Of a stretch of 64,000 nucleotides of DNA, positions 52,370-61,233 are shown piece after piece. Positions within the stretch are counted from its first letter, which is position 1; each line of letters begins with the position of its first letter. This DNA comes from an uncultured Lachnospiraceae bacterium. GTDB taxonomy: Bacteria; Bacillota; Clostridia; Lachnospirales; Lachnospiraceae. Location: contig CAJUSK010000019.1 in assembly GCA_910589075.1 (NCBI GenBank), forward strand, positions 8,674 to 72,673, read 5' to 3'. Under the pieces are notes generated by a model. It searched no databases. It was not told the DNA's origin and worked only from the letters and a program-made list of their open reading frames with translations. The position numbers and the translations under genes were made by a program.

Positions 52370-53569
52370 ATGAGGGCAGCTTTGCAGGAAACACCTTCCG
52401 CAAACCGCATACACATCGGATTTTTCGGAAAAAGAAACAGTGGGAAGTCCTCTCTGCTCAACGCGTTTGCAGGGCAGGCGGTGTCCATCGTATCGGATCA
52501 GGCGGGAACCACCACCGACCCGGTGAACAAACCCATGGAGATTCCGGGACTGGGTCCCTGTGTGCTGACAGATACGGCAGGTTTTGACGATGTGGGTATG
52601 CTGGGCGGACAGCGTGTGGAGAAAACGAAACAGGCGGCGGAAAAGGCGGATATTGTCCTGCTCCTTTGCGGGGCGGGGGAACTGCAGACAGAAAAAGCAT
52701 GGTATGAGGAATGGAAAAAGAGAAACGTGCCTGTTATACCGGTGGTGAGCCGCAGTGACATGCCAGGCGCAGAGAAAACAGCGAGCTATGTGGAGGATTT
52801 TTTGGGGGAGGCGCCGGTTCTGGTCAGCGCCCTGACAGGGGACGGGCTTGTACAGTTGCGGGAACGGCTGCTGCGTGCCCTGCCGGAAACCTATGATCCT
52901 GTCAGCATTACAGGTTCCCTGGCAGAGCGTGGAGATACCGTGCTTCTTGTGATGCCGCAAGATAAGCAGGCGCCGGGGGGAAGGCTGATCCTGCCACAGG
53001 TACAGACCATACGGGAGCTGCTGGATAAACACTGTATTGTGGTCAGTGTGACACCGGAAGGGCTTGCGGATGCTTTGGCCGGGCTGCGGGAGGCGCCGAA
53101 ATTGATAATTACCGATTCACAGGTATTTGGAACGGTCTGCGGGCAGAAGCCGGAAAAGAGTATGCTGACCTCTTTTTCCGTTTTATTTGCAGCATATAAA
53201 GGCGATATTGAATATTATATACAGGGAGCCTCACAGATTGGCACACTGACGGAAACATCCCGCGTGCTGATTGCCGAATGCTGTACCCACGCGCCTTTGG
53301 ACGAGGATATCGGGAGGGTCAGGCTGCCGGCTATGCTGCGCAAAAGATGTGGTGCGGGGCTGGCGGTGGATATTGTCAGCGGAATGGATTTCCCGGAGGA
53401 TCTTACAGGATATGACCTGATTATTCAGTGCGGGGCATGTATGTTTAACCGCAGATATGTAATGTCGCGGATAAACCGTGCCAGAATGCAGGGCGTTCCC
53501 ATGACCAATTATGGGATTGCCATTGCCTGGATAACAGGAATCCTGGATCAGGTGGCAGTTGAGCGATAA
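52370..53569 (+). CDS. hydF: [FeFe]-hydrogenase maturation GTPase HydF
   Basis: Protein of 399 residues. The N-terminal GTPase domain has G1 GKRNSGKSS, G3 DTAGFDDVG and G4-like SRSD. The C-terminal cluster domain has ligands in ECCTHAPLDED and IIQCGACMFNR (Cys-x2-Cys). It is the scaffold for assembling and passing on the diiron subcluster. The start at 52370 follows GAAAGAGG; the longer frame begins inside the palindrome. Family length is about 400. Confidence 0.95.
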   Translation: MRAALQETPSANRIHIGFFGKRNSGKSSLLNAFAGQAVSIVSDQAGTTTDPVNKPMEIPGLGPCVLTDTAGFDDVGMLGGQRVEKTKQAAEKADIVLLLCGAGELQTEKAWYEEWKKRNVPVIPVVSRSDMPGAEKTASYVEDFLGEAPVLVSALTGDGLVQLRERLLRALPETYDPVSITGSLAERGDTVLLVMPQDKQAPGGRLILPQVQTIRELLDKHCIVVSVTPEGLADALAGLREAPKLIITDSQVFGTVCGQKPEKSMLTSFSVLFAAYKGDIEYYIQGASQIGTLTETSRVLIAECCTHAPLDEDIGRVRLPAMLRKRCGAGLAVDIVSGMDFPEDLTGYDLIIQCGACMFNRRYVMSRINRARMQGVPMTNYGIAIAWITGILDQVAVER

Positions 53570-53601
53570 AGGTAAGTATAACTGGAAATGACGGGGGTTT
53601 T

Positions 53602-54168
53602 ATGGAACAGAAGGAAGAATGGGAAGTAGGCGGATTTCAGTTCGGCACGGAAAAAGATGCGGCGCTTGCGAAAACGGAGATGGAAAAAATTGCCTATCTG
53701 GAAAAGCGGCTGCGGTATGATGATCCTGAAAGTGTTTTAGCCATATACAACAAAGCCATAGAAAACGGAATATTCCAGACGCCTGTAGGTTTCCAGTACC
53801 TTCAGAAGCTGAAGGGATTTCTGGTGGAAAAGAATCTGGCCAGCCGTGCCAAAGGGATTCCGCTGCATCAACAGTACAGTCCGACCACAGAGGAACAGGA
53901 GGCGCCCAAGCCCCATACGGCCCGTGTGCGTATACAGCCCAGCCAGTACCGGGCGCTGCGCGCCAAGCTCAGAAGGTCCGTACTTTTGAATATTTTGCTG
54001 GTATTGCTTGTAATTGCCATGTTTGCCATTACCCTGACAGGGAAAAATGCCAATATCCTGAATTATGAGCGGGTTCTGACCGACCGGTATGCCGGATGGG
54101 AGCAGGAACTGACAGAGCGGGAAGCGGCAGTACGGGAAAAGGAACGAAGCCTGCATATGGAGGAATGA
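53602..54168 (+). CDS. single-pass membrane protein of unknown function before the response regulator
   Basis: Protein of 188 residues. Residues about 20-80 are helical and resemble a small TPR-like or helical hairpin region (LEKRLRYDDPESVLAIYNKA). One transmembrane helix lies at about 126-146 (SVLLNILLVLLVIAMFAITL), after a basic stretch (RALRAKLRR). The C-terminal 40 residues are a charged helix (EQELTEREAAVREKER). It ends one base before the response-regulator start, so the two are coupled. No family recognised. Confidence 0.8.
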   Translation: MEQKEEWEVGGFQFGTEKDAALAKTEMEKIAYLEKRLRYDDPESVLAIYNKAIENGIFQTPVGFQYLQKLKGFLVEKNLASRAKGIPLHQQYSPTTEEQEAPKPHTARVRIQPSQYRALRAKLRRSVLLNILLVLLVIAMFAITLTGKNANILNYERVLTDRYAGWEQELTEREAAVREKERSLHMEE

Positions 54169-54169
54169 A

Positions 54170-54847
54170 ATGGAACAGTTGAAAATACTGGTGGTGGATG
54201 ACGAAAGCAGGATGCGGAAACTGGTAAGGGATTTCCTGTCCAAAAGCGGATATATCGTTATTGAGGCGGGGGACGGAAGTGAAGCGCTGGATATTTTCTT
54301 TGAACAGAAAGATATTGCACTTGTGATGCTGGATGTAATGATGCCCAAATTGGACGGCTGGCAGGTCTGCCGGGAGATACGGGCATATTCCAAAGTGCCG
54401 GTCATTATGCTGACAGCCAAATCTGACGAGCGGGACGAACTGATGGGGTTTGAATTGGGGGTGGACGAGTATATTACCAAACCGTTCAGTCCCAAGATTC
54501 TGGTGGCAAGGGTTGAGGCCATTCTGCGCCGGAGCGGGCAGGTAAATCAGAGCGAAACCCTGGAAGCCGGCGGGATTGTACTGGATAAAAATGCACATCA
54601 GGTGACCATCGACGGCAGGCCGGTGGATTTAAGTTATAAAGAATTTGAACTGCTTACCTATTTCATGGAAAATAAAGGTGTGGCTCTTTCCCGGGAAAAA
54701 ATATTGAATCATGTATGGAATTATGATTACTTTGGAGATGCCCGCACCATAGATACCCATGTCAAAAAGCTGCGCAGCAAGATGGGAGAAAAGGGGGAGG
54801 TGATCAGAACCGTCTGGGGCATGGGTTATAAATTTGAGGGAGAATAA
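54170..54847 (+). CDS. OmpR/PhoB family response regulator
   Basis: Protein of 225 residues. The receiver domain (1-120) has the acidic pair in LVVDDESRM, the phosphoacceptor Asp in VMLDVMMPKLDGW (about 52) and Lys in YITKPFSP (about 101). The C-terminal winged helix (about 130-225) includes LSYKEFELLTYFMENKG and DTHVKKLRSKMGE. Its likely kinase is encoded seven genes on at 61234, with a biosynthetic gene set between, so the pair probably belongs to one transcription unit. Confidence 0.95.
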   Translation: MEQLKILVVDDESRMRKLVRDFLSKSGYIVIEAGDGSEALDIFFEQKDIALVMLDVMMPKLDGWQVCREIRAYSKVPVIMLTAKSDERDELMGFELGVDEYITKPFSPKILVARVEAILRRSGQVNQSETLEAGGIVLDKNAHQVTIDGRPVDLSYKEFELLTYFMENKGVALSREKILNHVWNYDYFGDARTIDTHVKKLRSKMGEKGEVIRTVWGMGYKFEGE

Positions 54848-54869
54848 GGGGACTGCGGATAATCAGTAG

Positions 54870-54901
54870 AGACATTCTTTAAGGCCGGGGACAGAATGTC
54901 T
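54870..54901. promoter_or_regulatory. inverted repeat before the glycosyltransferase gene
   Basis: AGACATTCT (54870-54878) and AGAATGTCT (54893-54901) are perfect 9-base arms with a 14-base gap. It lies in the 79-base space between the response regulator and the glycosyltransferase and could be an operator or a small stem. Confidence 0.5.
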
Positions 54902-54926
54902 GCCAATGGGGAAAGGGTGGTCAGCG

Positions 54927-56135
54927 ATGAAAAAAACAATTATTCTGTATGGAATTCCGGCGTACGGACATATCCATGCCAATCTCTGTCTGGCAAAACT
55001 GCTGGTGAAGGAAGGATTCCGGGTAGTTTATTATGCGACGGATTCTTTTCGTCAGGTCATAGAAGCCAATGGCTGCGAATACCGCTCTTATCCTCTGGAG
55101 CGGGAACAGCTTGACTTATCCGATGGAAAGCGGATTCCCAGACTGTACCGGCTGCTACTGCAATATACACAGAAGATGTTGCCGGTTCTGTTGATGGCAT
55201 CTGAAATAGACAGGCCCTGTTGTGTGATTTTTGATTCCCTGGCGCTTTGGGGTCGTATTGTGGGAACGCTTCATCATGTGCCTGCGTTCAGCTTTTACAG
55301 TTTGGCTGCGGTGGGCAGGCCGGGAGATGCTGGCTTTTGGATGTATGCCTGGGGTTTCTGGAAAAAATTTCTTCAGTATGGAGACGAACTGCCGCGGGCT
55401 TTGCGGATACGGAACTATCTGGAACAGACTTATCGGATAAATGGCCTGGGGCTTATGGACGTGCTGATGGGGAAAGGGGATCGTAATCTGATGGGGTATT
55501 CCAGAACTTTTCAGCCGGGCGGAGAGAATTTCGACGCAGCCTGCCTGTTTCTGGGCCCCTTGTCGATACACAGAGAAGTCGTGGAAGTGAATGATTTTGA
55601 CAGCCCCCGGGAACCCATTATTTATATTTCCCTGGGAACGATATTCAATCAGGATCCAAAACTTCTGAATGAAGTGATCCGGCAGTTTGGGGAGTGGAAA
55701 GGGGATAAAACGGACACTGGCAGCTTTGCACGCCGTATCGTGATGGTAGATATGGGAAAAACAGGAAAAGAGGACAGACAGTATCCGGACAACTTTATTG
55801 TCCGTTCTTTTGTTAATCAGGGAGAGATTTTGGCGCGGGCGTCCCTGTTTATTACTTCCGGTGGATTAAACAGTATTCATGAAGCACTCTACTACAAAGT
55901 CCCCTGTCTGCTGTGTCCTCAGCAGGGAGAACAACTTGTAAATGCCCGCAGGTTTGCGGCACTGGGATATGGGAGAATTTTGAAGCGTCTGCCGTTTCTG
56001 CGTGAGGAGGCAGAGCGGACAATGGAACTGAAAGATCAGTGGAATGAAAACCTGCGCCGTGAACTGCTTGAGGTACATATGGAGGAAGCGCTGACATGTT
56101 TTCGGCGGATACGGGATACTGGCAGGATGGCATGA
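54927..56135 (+). CDS. MGT/UGT-like glycosyltransferase (GT1, GT-B fold)
   Basis: Protein of 402 residues. The N-terminal acceptor half starts KKTIILYGIPAYGHIHANLC. The C-terminal donor half has IYISLGTIFNQDPKLLNEV and the UGT-type donor motif in ITSGGLNSIHEALYYKVPC with QQGEQLVNA. This family (like macrolide glycosyltransferases) attaches sugars to small hydrophobic acceptors. The start at 54927 follows AAAGGGTGG; the ATG at 54906 is less likely. It is the first enzyme gene of the cluster and is followed by the reductase/hydrolase fusion. Confidence 0.88.
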   Translation: MKKTIILYGIPAYGHIHANLCLAKLLVKEGFRVVYYATDSFRQVIEANGCEYRSYPLEREQLDLSDGKRIPRLYRLLLQYTQKMLPVLLMASEIDRPCCVIFDSLALWGRIVGTLHHVPAFSFYSLAAVGRPGDAGFWMYAWGFWKKFLQYGDELPRALRIRNYLEQTYRINGLGLMDVLMGKGDRNLMGYSRTFQPGGENFDAACLFLGPLSIHREVVEVNDFDSPREPIIYISLGTIFNQDPKLLNEVIRQFGEWKGDKTDTGSFARRIVMVDMGKTGKEDRQYPDNFIVRSFVNQGEILARASLFITSGGLNSIHEALYYKVPCLLCPQQGEQLVNARRFAALGYGRILKRLPFLREEAERTMELKDQWNENLRRELLEVHMEEALTCFRRIRDTGRMA

Positions 56136-56167
56136 GTGTGAATACAAACGGAGGAAAAGGAGTCGGT

Positions 56168-58039
56168 ATGGAGGAAAACAGGGTGCAGACGGATCAAAAC
56201 ACAGGACAGGAAACGGTTCTTGTGACGGGTGCCACGGGATTTCTGGGAGAATACGTGGTAAAGCGCCTGACGGGAAAGTATCATGTGCTGGCCATGGGGA
56301 GAAATACGGAAAAAGGAAGACATTTGGAAACACTGGGGGCCAGGTTCTGCCAGGCCGATTTTACGGACAGAAACAGCGGGGACTTTTTCAGGGGTGTTTC
56401 CTATGTGATTCATTGCGGCGCTTTGTCTTCCGTATGGGGAAAATGGGAGGATTTTTACAGAACCAATGTGGAAGGTACGGACATGGTGGCGCGTTTTTGT
56501 CATCAGTATGGTGTGAAACGTCTTATATACATATCTTCCCCCAGCATTTATGCACAGAAAAGAGATCAATATGGTATCCGGGAAGAGGAGGCGCCGGATC
56601 ATAACGACCTGAATGGCTATATCAGATCCAAGCTGCTGGCGGAGCAGGTGATCCGGCGATGGGATCAAAAGGGATTGGAAACGGTTATTCTGCGCCCCAG
56701 GGGATTGATCGGCATTGGAGATACCAGTCTGGTACCCAGACTGCTTGCTGCCAACAGGCGGACCGGAATTCCATTGTTTCGGGATGGAAACAATCTGATC
56801 GATTTAACCAGTGTGGAAAATGTTGCTTTGGCCTGTGAACTGGCAATGACTGCGGAAGGTGCACAGGGACAGGCATTTCATATTACCAATGGAGAACCGG
56901 CGCCTTTCCGGCAGTTGCTGGAACAGTTTCTGGCGGCTGTGGGGGAGAAGCCCCGGTATAGGAAACTGCCGTTTGGACTGGTATATGGGCTGGCGGCATT
57001 GTTGGAAAAATATTGGACCGTAAGAGAACTGCCGGGAGAACCGCCTCTGACCCGGTATACCGTATGCACGCTGGGCTATGCGCAGACGATGGACATTGCT
57101 AAAGCCGGAAAAATACTGGGATATTGTCCGGAAAAGACATTAGAGCAGTCCATACGGGAGTATGGTGTATGGTGGAGGAAGCAGAAAAAAAGCCGAACGG
57201 CTGCAACACGTGGGGATATGGAAATTCATAAACCTTGCCAGGTAACAAAGGTAAAGCTGTACCAGTGCGGCTCCTGTTGCAATGATGTGTCTTTTGTATA
57301 TCGGGGACTACGAAGGAAACGCAGGGTATTTCCTGCCCGTGTGGCATTGATTCAGCACAAGAGACTGGGCAATCTGTTATATGACACCGGTTATTCCATG
57401 AACATATTTGGAAAAAGCCCGTTTCTGAAGCTGTACCGTCTGCTGAATCCCGTTTCTCTCTTGCCGGAAGAGGAGATTTCCAGCCAGCTTGCAAAGGACA
57501 GAATTGGGCCGGAGAGCGTGGATATCATTTTGTTGTCCCATGCCCATCCGGATCATATTGGAGGTCTGGGACAGTTTACCGGCTATGATTTGATTGCTTT
57601 CCCGGAAGTAATAGAGGCGTTGGAAACGCCGGGATTGGGCAAACTGGTATTTCGGGAACTGCTGCCGCCGCCGGGACATATCAAAAATTGCCGGACGCCC
57701 CGGCAGCAGCTCAGGGAGCATTTTCTCTGCCGTTATTTTGACAAGGTGTATGATCTGCTGGGAGATGGCAGTATCATTGGCGTGAAACTGGATGGCCACA
57801 GCCTGGGGCAGATGGGTATCTGGATTCCGGATTTTGACTTGTTTCTGGCGGCGGACGCCTGCTGGGGCAGAGATCTGATCCGCGTCACACCGGCTATGCG
57901 CCTTCTGCCCAGGCTGATACAGGCGGATTTTCCGCTGCTGCTGGACAGCCTGAGGCGGATCTGCCGGTTAAAGCGGGAACACCCGGAGGTACAGATTGTA
58001 TTTACCCATGACCAGGGGGAGGAAGGAACCTATGGCTGA
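56168..58039 (+). CDS. fusion of an NAD(P)-dependent SDR reductase/epimerase and a metallo-beta-lactamase-fold hydrolase
   Basis: Protein of 623 residues. Residues about 15-340 form an extended SDR domain: GATGFLG (21-27) and the catalytic YxxxK in NGYIRSKLLAEQ, with an ISSPS Ser. It resembles 3-beta-HSD-like enzymes such as OleD. Residues about 360-623 form an MBL domain with HAHPDH (458-463) and later HSLGQMG and DACWGRD metal-site regions. The linker is basic. The start at 56168 has AAAGGAG; an ATG at 56132 overlapping the previous stop is an alternative. The fusion suggests consecutive reduction and hydrolysis steps on one intermediate. Confidence 0.85.
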   Translation: MEENRVQTDQNTGQETVLVTGATGFLGEYVVKRLTGKYHVLAMGRNTEKGRHLETLGARFCQADFTDRNSGDFFRGVSYVIHCGALSSVWGKWEDFYRTNVEGTDMVARFCHQYGVKRLIYISSPSIYAQKRDQYGIREEEAPDHNDLNGYIRSKLLAEQVIRRWDQKGLETVILRPRGLIGIGDTSLVPRLLAANRRTGIPLFRDGNNLIDLTSVENVALACELAMTAEGAQGQAFHITNGEPAPFRQLLEQFLAAVGEKPRYRKLPFGLVYGLAALLEKYWTVRELPGEPPLTRYTVCTLGYAQTMDIAKAGKILGYCPEKTLEQSIREYGVWWRKQKKSRTAATRGDMEIHKPCQVTKVKLYQCGSCCNDVSFVYRGLRRKRRVFPARVALIQHKRLGNLLYDTGYSMNIFGKSPFLKLYRLLNPVSLLPEEEISSQLAKDRIGPESVDIILLSHAHPDHIGGLGQFTGYDLIAFPEVIEALETPGLGKLVFRELLPPPGHIKNCRTPRQQLREHFLCRYFDKVYDLLGDGSIIGVKLDGHSLGQMGIWIPDFDLFLAADACWGRDLIRVTPAMRLLPRLIQADFPLLLDSLRRICRLKREHPEVQIVFTHDQGEEGTYG

Positions 58040-59333
58040 TGGACTGGATGTGCTCTTATGGTATCTTTATTATAAATATCGTAAGCCTTTCAGAAGCCGT
58101 GATAAGCTGGAACACTGGCAGAAAAGGCGGCTTCATCGGCAAATGCGCTATGTGTCGTCGCATATTCCCTTTTACCATAAGCGCGGGAAGTGGGGCACCT
58201 GCCCTGTGATTGACAAAGGGGTCTGGATGGCTCATTTTCAGGAAATGAACGGAGTGGGAATTGGCAGAGAGGAAGCGGAAGATTTTGCCCTGTCGGCGGA
58301 GCGGTCTCGTGATTTTGTGCCCAGACTGCGTGGAATCACTGTAGGACTGAGCTCCGGAACCTCTGGCAGACGGGGGATTTTTCTTATCTCGGATCAGGAG
58401 AAAAACCGCTGGGCCGGCTATATTCTGGCAAAGTTTTTGCCTGGCAGTATTTTTAAACAGTATACAATCGCATTTTTTATGCGGGCGGACAGTAACTTAT
58501 ACCAGGCTGTTTCATCCGGCCGGATCTGCTTTCATTTTTTCGACTTGTACGGAGATATGGAAGAGCATCTGAAGCGGCTTTGTAAAATGCAGCCGGATAT
58601 ACTGGCCGGACAGCCCTCGCTTTTGCTGCTTCTGGCCCGTGAGAGGATGGAAGGCAGGCTGGATATATGTCCGCGTCTTGTGATTTCCATAGCAGAGGTA
58701 TTGGAAAAAGAGGATGAACGTCAGTTGCAAAGCGCCTTTGGCCTGTCCGTTATCCACCAGGTTTATCAGTGTACGGAGGGATGTCTGGCGACTACCTGTT
58801 CGGAAGGTACACTGCATCTGAATGAAGACATTGTTCTGATTGAGCGGGAATACCTGGATGGACAGCGGTTTGTGCCGGTGGTGACAGACCTGGTGAGGAG
58901 AACGCAACCGGTTATCCGCTACCGTTTAAATGATATTCTTGTGGAAAGGAGACGTCCCTGCACCTGCAAAAGTCCCTGTATTGCGCTGGAGAAGATTGAG
59001 GGGCGGGAGGACGATATATTTTTCTTTTCCGGCAGGGAAGGCGGGATGAAGCGGGTCTTTCCGGATTTTATCAGGCGCTGTATTCTGTTTGCAGGCAGTG
59101 GAGAAAGGAATGGGGAATACCGGGTTGTGCAGGAAACGGACTGTAGTATCACTGTGTACGCAGACCTTGAGGAGCAGGAGAAAGGACGGGTTTTGCAGGA
59201 GTTTACCAGACTTTCTGACGATGGTGGATTTGTGCTGCCTGCCATTGCGTTCCGGCCGTATTTCTGTGAACCGGGCAGGAAGATGAAACGGGTGGAGCGA
59301 AAGGGTATCTGTGGGGAGGATACATTACCATGA
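58032..59333 (+). CDS. adenylate-forming enzyme (CoF/F390 synthetase-like)
   Basis: Protein of 433 residues. The P-loop GLSSGTSGRRG is at residues 105-115. YQCTEGCLATTC carries the aromatic-x-Thr-Glu motif, and RYRLNDI is the hinge with the ribose-binding Asp. These place it in the ANL superfamily, near PaaK/F390 synthetase-type enzymes. It should activate a carboxylic acid with ATP, followed by thioester or other transfer. The start at 58032 follows GGAGGAAGG and overlaps the fusion gene by 8 bases. Confidence 0.85.
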   Translation: MADGLDVLLWYLYYKYRKPFRSRDKLEHWQKRRLHRQMRYVSSHIPFYHKRGKWGTCPVIDKGVWMAHFQEMNGVGIGREEAEDFALSAERSRDFVPRLRGITVGLSSGTSGRRGIFLISDQEKNRWAGYILAKFLPGSIFKQYTIAFFMRADSNLYQAVSSGRICFHFFDLYGDMEEHLKRLCKMQPDILAGQPSLLLLLARERMEGRLDICPRLVISIAEVLEKEDERQLQSAFGLSVIHQVYQCTEGCLATTCSEGTLHLNEDIVLIEREYLDGQRFVPVVTDLVRRTQPVIRYRLNDILVERRRPCTCKSPCIALEKIEGREDDIFFFSGREGGMKRVFPDFIRRCILFAGSGERNGEYRVVQETDCSITVYADLEEQEKGRVLQEFTRLSDDGGFVLPAIAFRPYFCEPGRKMKRVERKGICGEDTLP

Positions 59334-60283
59334 AAGGACAAAGGATAAGAGCGTGCCATGTGAAGCTGGCGGGTATGGGGAAAGCGCGGGCCGGGCGGCA
59401 GATACAATTTGGCGGACAGAGCCGGTATCGCCTGGAAGCAGGAGAGGCGTTTTCTGACCTGGCAGTGTCAGCGGCAGTATCGGCGCTTTCGGCTGCCGGA
59501 AGGGAAATCGGGGACATAGATTGTATTGTATGTGGGATGGCAACGCCTATGCAGGCCATTCCCTGCAATGCGGCGCTGATTCATGAACGTCTGGCCAGGG
59601 GGCTGGATATTCCGGCGTTGGACATCAATACGACCTGTACCAGTTTTCTGTCCGCACTGGATATGATGTCCCTGATGATAGAGGCCGGTCGGTATGACCG
59701 GGTGCTTCTTATATCGGGTGACCGGGCGTCTGCCGCATTGAATCCCAAAGAAAGAGAGAGTTATGAATTGTTTTCGGACGGGGCGGCAGCCTGTGTGCTG
59801 GAACGCACGAAGGAGCAGGACTGCGGCATTCTTTACAGTTGTCAGAAAACATGGTCTGAAGGGGCTCACGATACGGAAATCAGAGGCGGGGGCAGTCTGC
59901 TTCCCATAGCGTCCATGAATGGAGAAAACAGGGATGCATATTGCTTTTCCATGAAGGGCAGCAGGATACTGAAACTCTGTGCGCAGAAGCTGCCAGGATT
60001 TGTGGAACAGTGTTTCCGGGAGGCCGGGATAAAAAGGGAAGAAATCCGTATGACGATTCCCCATCAGGCCAGCCGGGCGCTGGAAGTGCTGATGCCCAGG
60101 CTGGGTTTTCCGGCGGGGACATACGTCAATCGGGTGGCAGAATACGGGAACATGGTATCGGCTTCCATACCGTACGCTCTGTGCGAGGCTGTTGAAGAAG
60201 GCGTGATAAACCGTGGAGATCTGGTTTTACTGCTGGGGACTGCGGCAGGACTGACTGCCAATTTCCTGTTATTGCGGTATTGA
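59330..60283 (+). CDS. KAS III (FabH-like) beta-ketoacyl synthase
   Basis: Protein of 317 residues, the length of FabH. The triad is Cys103 in NTTCTSF, His245 in IPHQAS and Asn274 in YGNMVSASIP, as in thiolase-fold condensing enzymes. It should join an acyl thioester with a second acyl or malonyl unit. It overlaps the ANL gene by 4 bases. It is not in a fatty-acid gene set; its neighbours are an ANL enzyme, an SDR/MBL fusion and a glycosyltransferase, so a special lipid or polyketide-like product is more likely. Confidence 0.9.
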   Translation: MKGQRIRACHVKLAGMGKARAGRQIQFGGQSRYRLEAGEAFSDLAVSAAVSALSAAGREIGDIDCIVCGMATPMQAIPCNAALIHERLARGLDIPALDINTTCTSFLSALDMMSLMIEAGRYDRVLLISGDRASAALNPKERESYELFSDGAAACVLERTKEQDCGILYSCQKTWSEGAHDTEIRGGGSLLPIASMNGENRDAYCFSMKGSRILKLCAQKLPGFVEQCFREAGIKREEIRMTIPHQASRALEVLMPRLGFPAGTYVNRVAEYGNMVSASIPYALCEAVEEGVINRGDLVLLLGTAAGLTANFLLLRY

Positions 60284-60307
60284 ACTGTGCCAAAAGGAGA
60301 GAATGGA

Positions 60308-61216
60308 TTGGGTGAAACAGGATCGCTTCTGTTGCAGACGGGAAGATTACACTATAAAAAAGCCGCTGCCCGGCATTCACAGGGAGATTTGTCCATATGG
60401 ATTACAGGTTATGAAGGCGCTGGAAAGACATTGTGTATTCCGGGGCAGATTGAAGGATATGATGTGACAAAAGTGGAGCGGAAAGCATTTTTGAGCAACC
60501 GCAGTCTAATCAGGGTAAGTGTGCCGGACACAGTGGATGAAATAGGCCACTGGGCGTTTGCAGGCTGCAAAGAACTGGAGGAAATAGATATTTCCGGGAA
60601 AGAGCTGAGCTTTGGCAGCGGAGTGTTTCGGAAATGCATAAAACTGGAGCGCATTTCTTTTCCCCACACTTCACATGGCTGTGCCAGACTGCTGGCCGCT
60701 TCTGCAGTGGATCTGGAGGCAGACTACCTGCTCAGCCCGGCGCAGGCAGGGAGCCGGGAATGGTATGGATGGTTGGATGGCAGAATATTGGACATCATAA
60801 GAGAATCAGAGGAAACGGCGCTGAAAGAACTGGTATACTGTGCAGAAGAGGATATGCTGGCAAAGCAGGAGGCATGCCTGGACGGACAGGTGAAGAAAAA
60901 AACCAGGATTGCGCTGCTGCGCCTTTTGTACAAAGAAAATCTCTCAAGAGATATGGCGGACAGACTGATCACATTTTTACAGCGGAGTGTGCACCAGGGC
61001 CGCTGCCCGGCAGTCTGGGAAACTTTAAAAGGTGGCTGTGAAGAACGCTTTGCATGGTGTGATATTCTGTTAGATGCCGGTATCATCAATGAAGAAAATC
61101 TGGACAGTGTAAGACAGAGTTTTGGCGTGGAGGAAGTGGAGCTGAAAGCCTGCCTGCTGCAGAAGTGGCAGGAGCGCGAGCGCCGTTCTTCCCTCTGGAA
61201 ACAGTTGGAGCTGTGA
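60308..61216 (+). CDS. leucine-rich repeat (BspA-like) protein
   Basis: Protein of 302 residues from a TTG start that follows AAAGGAGAG; the GTG at 60287 is an alternative. Residues about 35-130 contain BspA-type repeats (VERKAFLSNRSLIRVSVPDT, then WAFAGCKELEEIDIS and FRKCIKLERISFP). The second half is helical (AEEDMLAKQEACLDG, RIALLRLLYKENLS). There is no signal peptide, so it is probably cytoplasmic, unlike most BspA proteins. Its position between the synthase and the kinase suggests a sensing or scaffolding part of the cluster. Confidence 0.75.
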   Translation: MGETGSLLLQTGRLHYKKAAARHSQGDLSIWITGYEGAGKTLCIPGQIEGYDVTKVERKAFLSNRSLIRVSVPDTVDEIGHWAFAGCKELEEIDISGKELSFGSGVFRKCIKLERISFPHTSHGCARLLAASAVDLEADYLLSPAQAGSREWYGWLDGRILDIIRESEETALKELVYCAEEDMLAKQEACLDGQVKKKTRIALLRLLYKENLSRDMADRLITFLQRSVHQGRCPAVWETLKGGCEERFAWCDILLDAGIINEENLDSVRQSFGVEEVELKACLLQKWQERERRSSLWKQLEL

Positions 61217-61233
61217 AAGATCCGGGAGTATAT

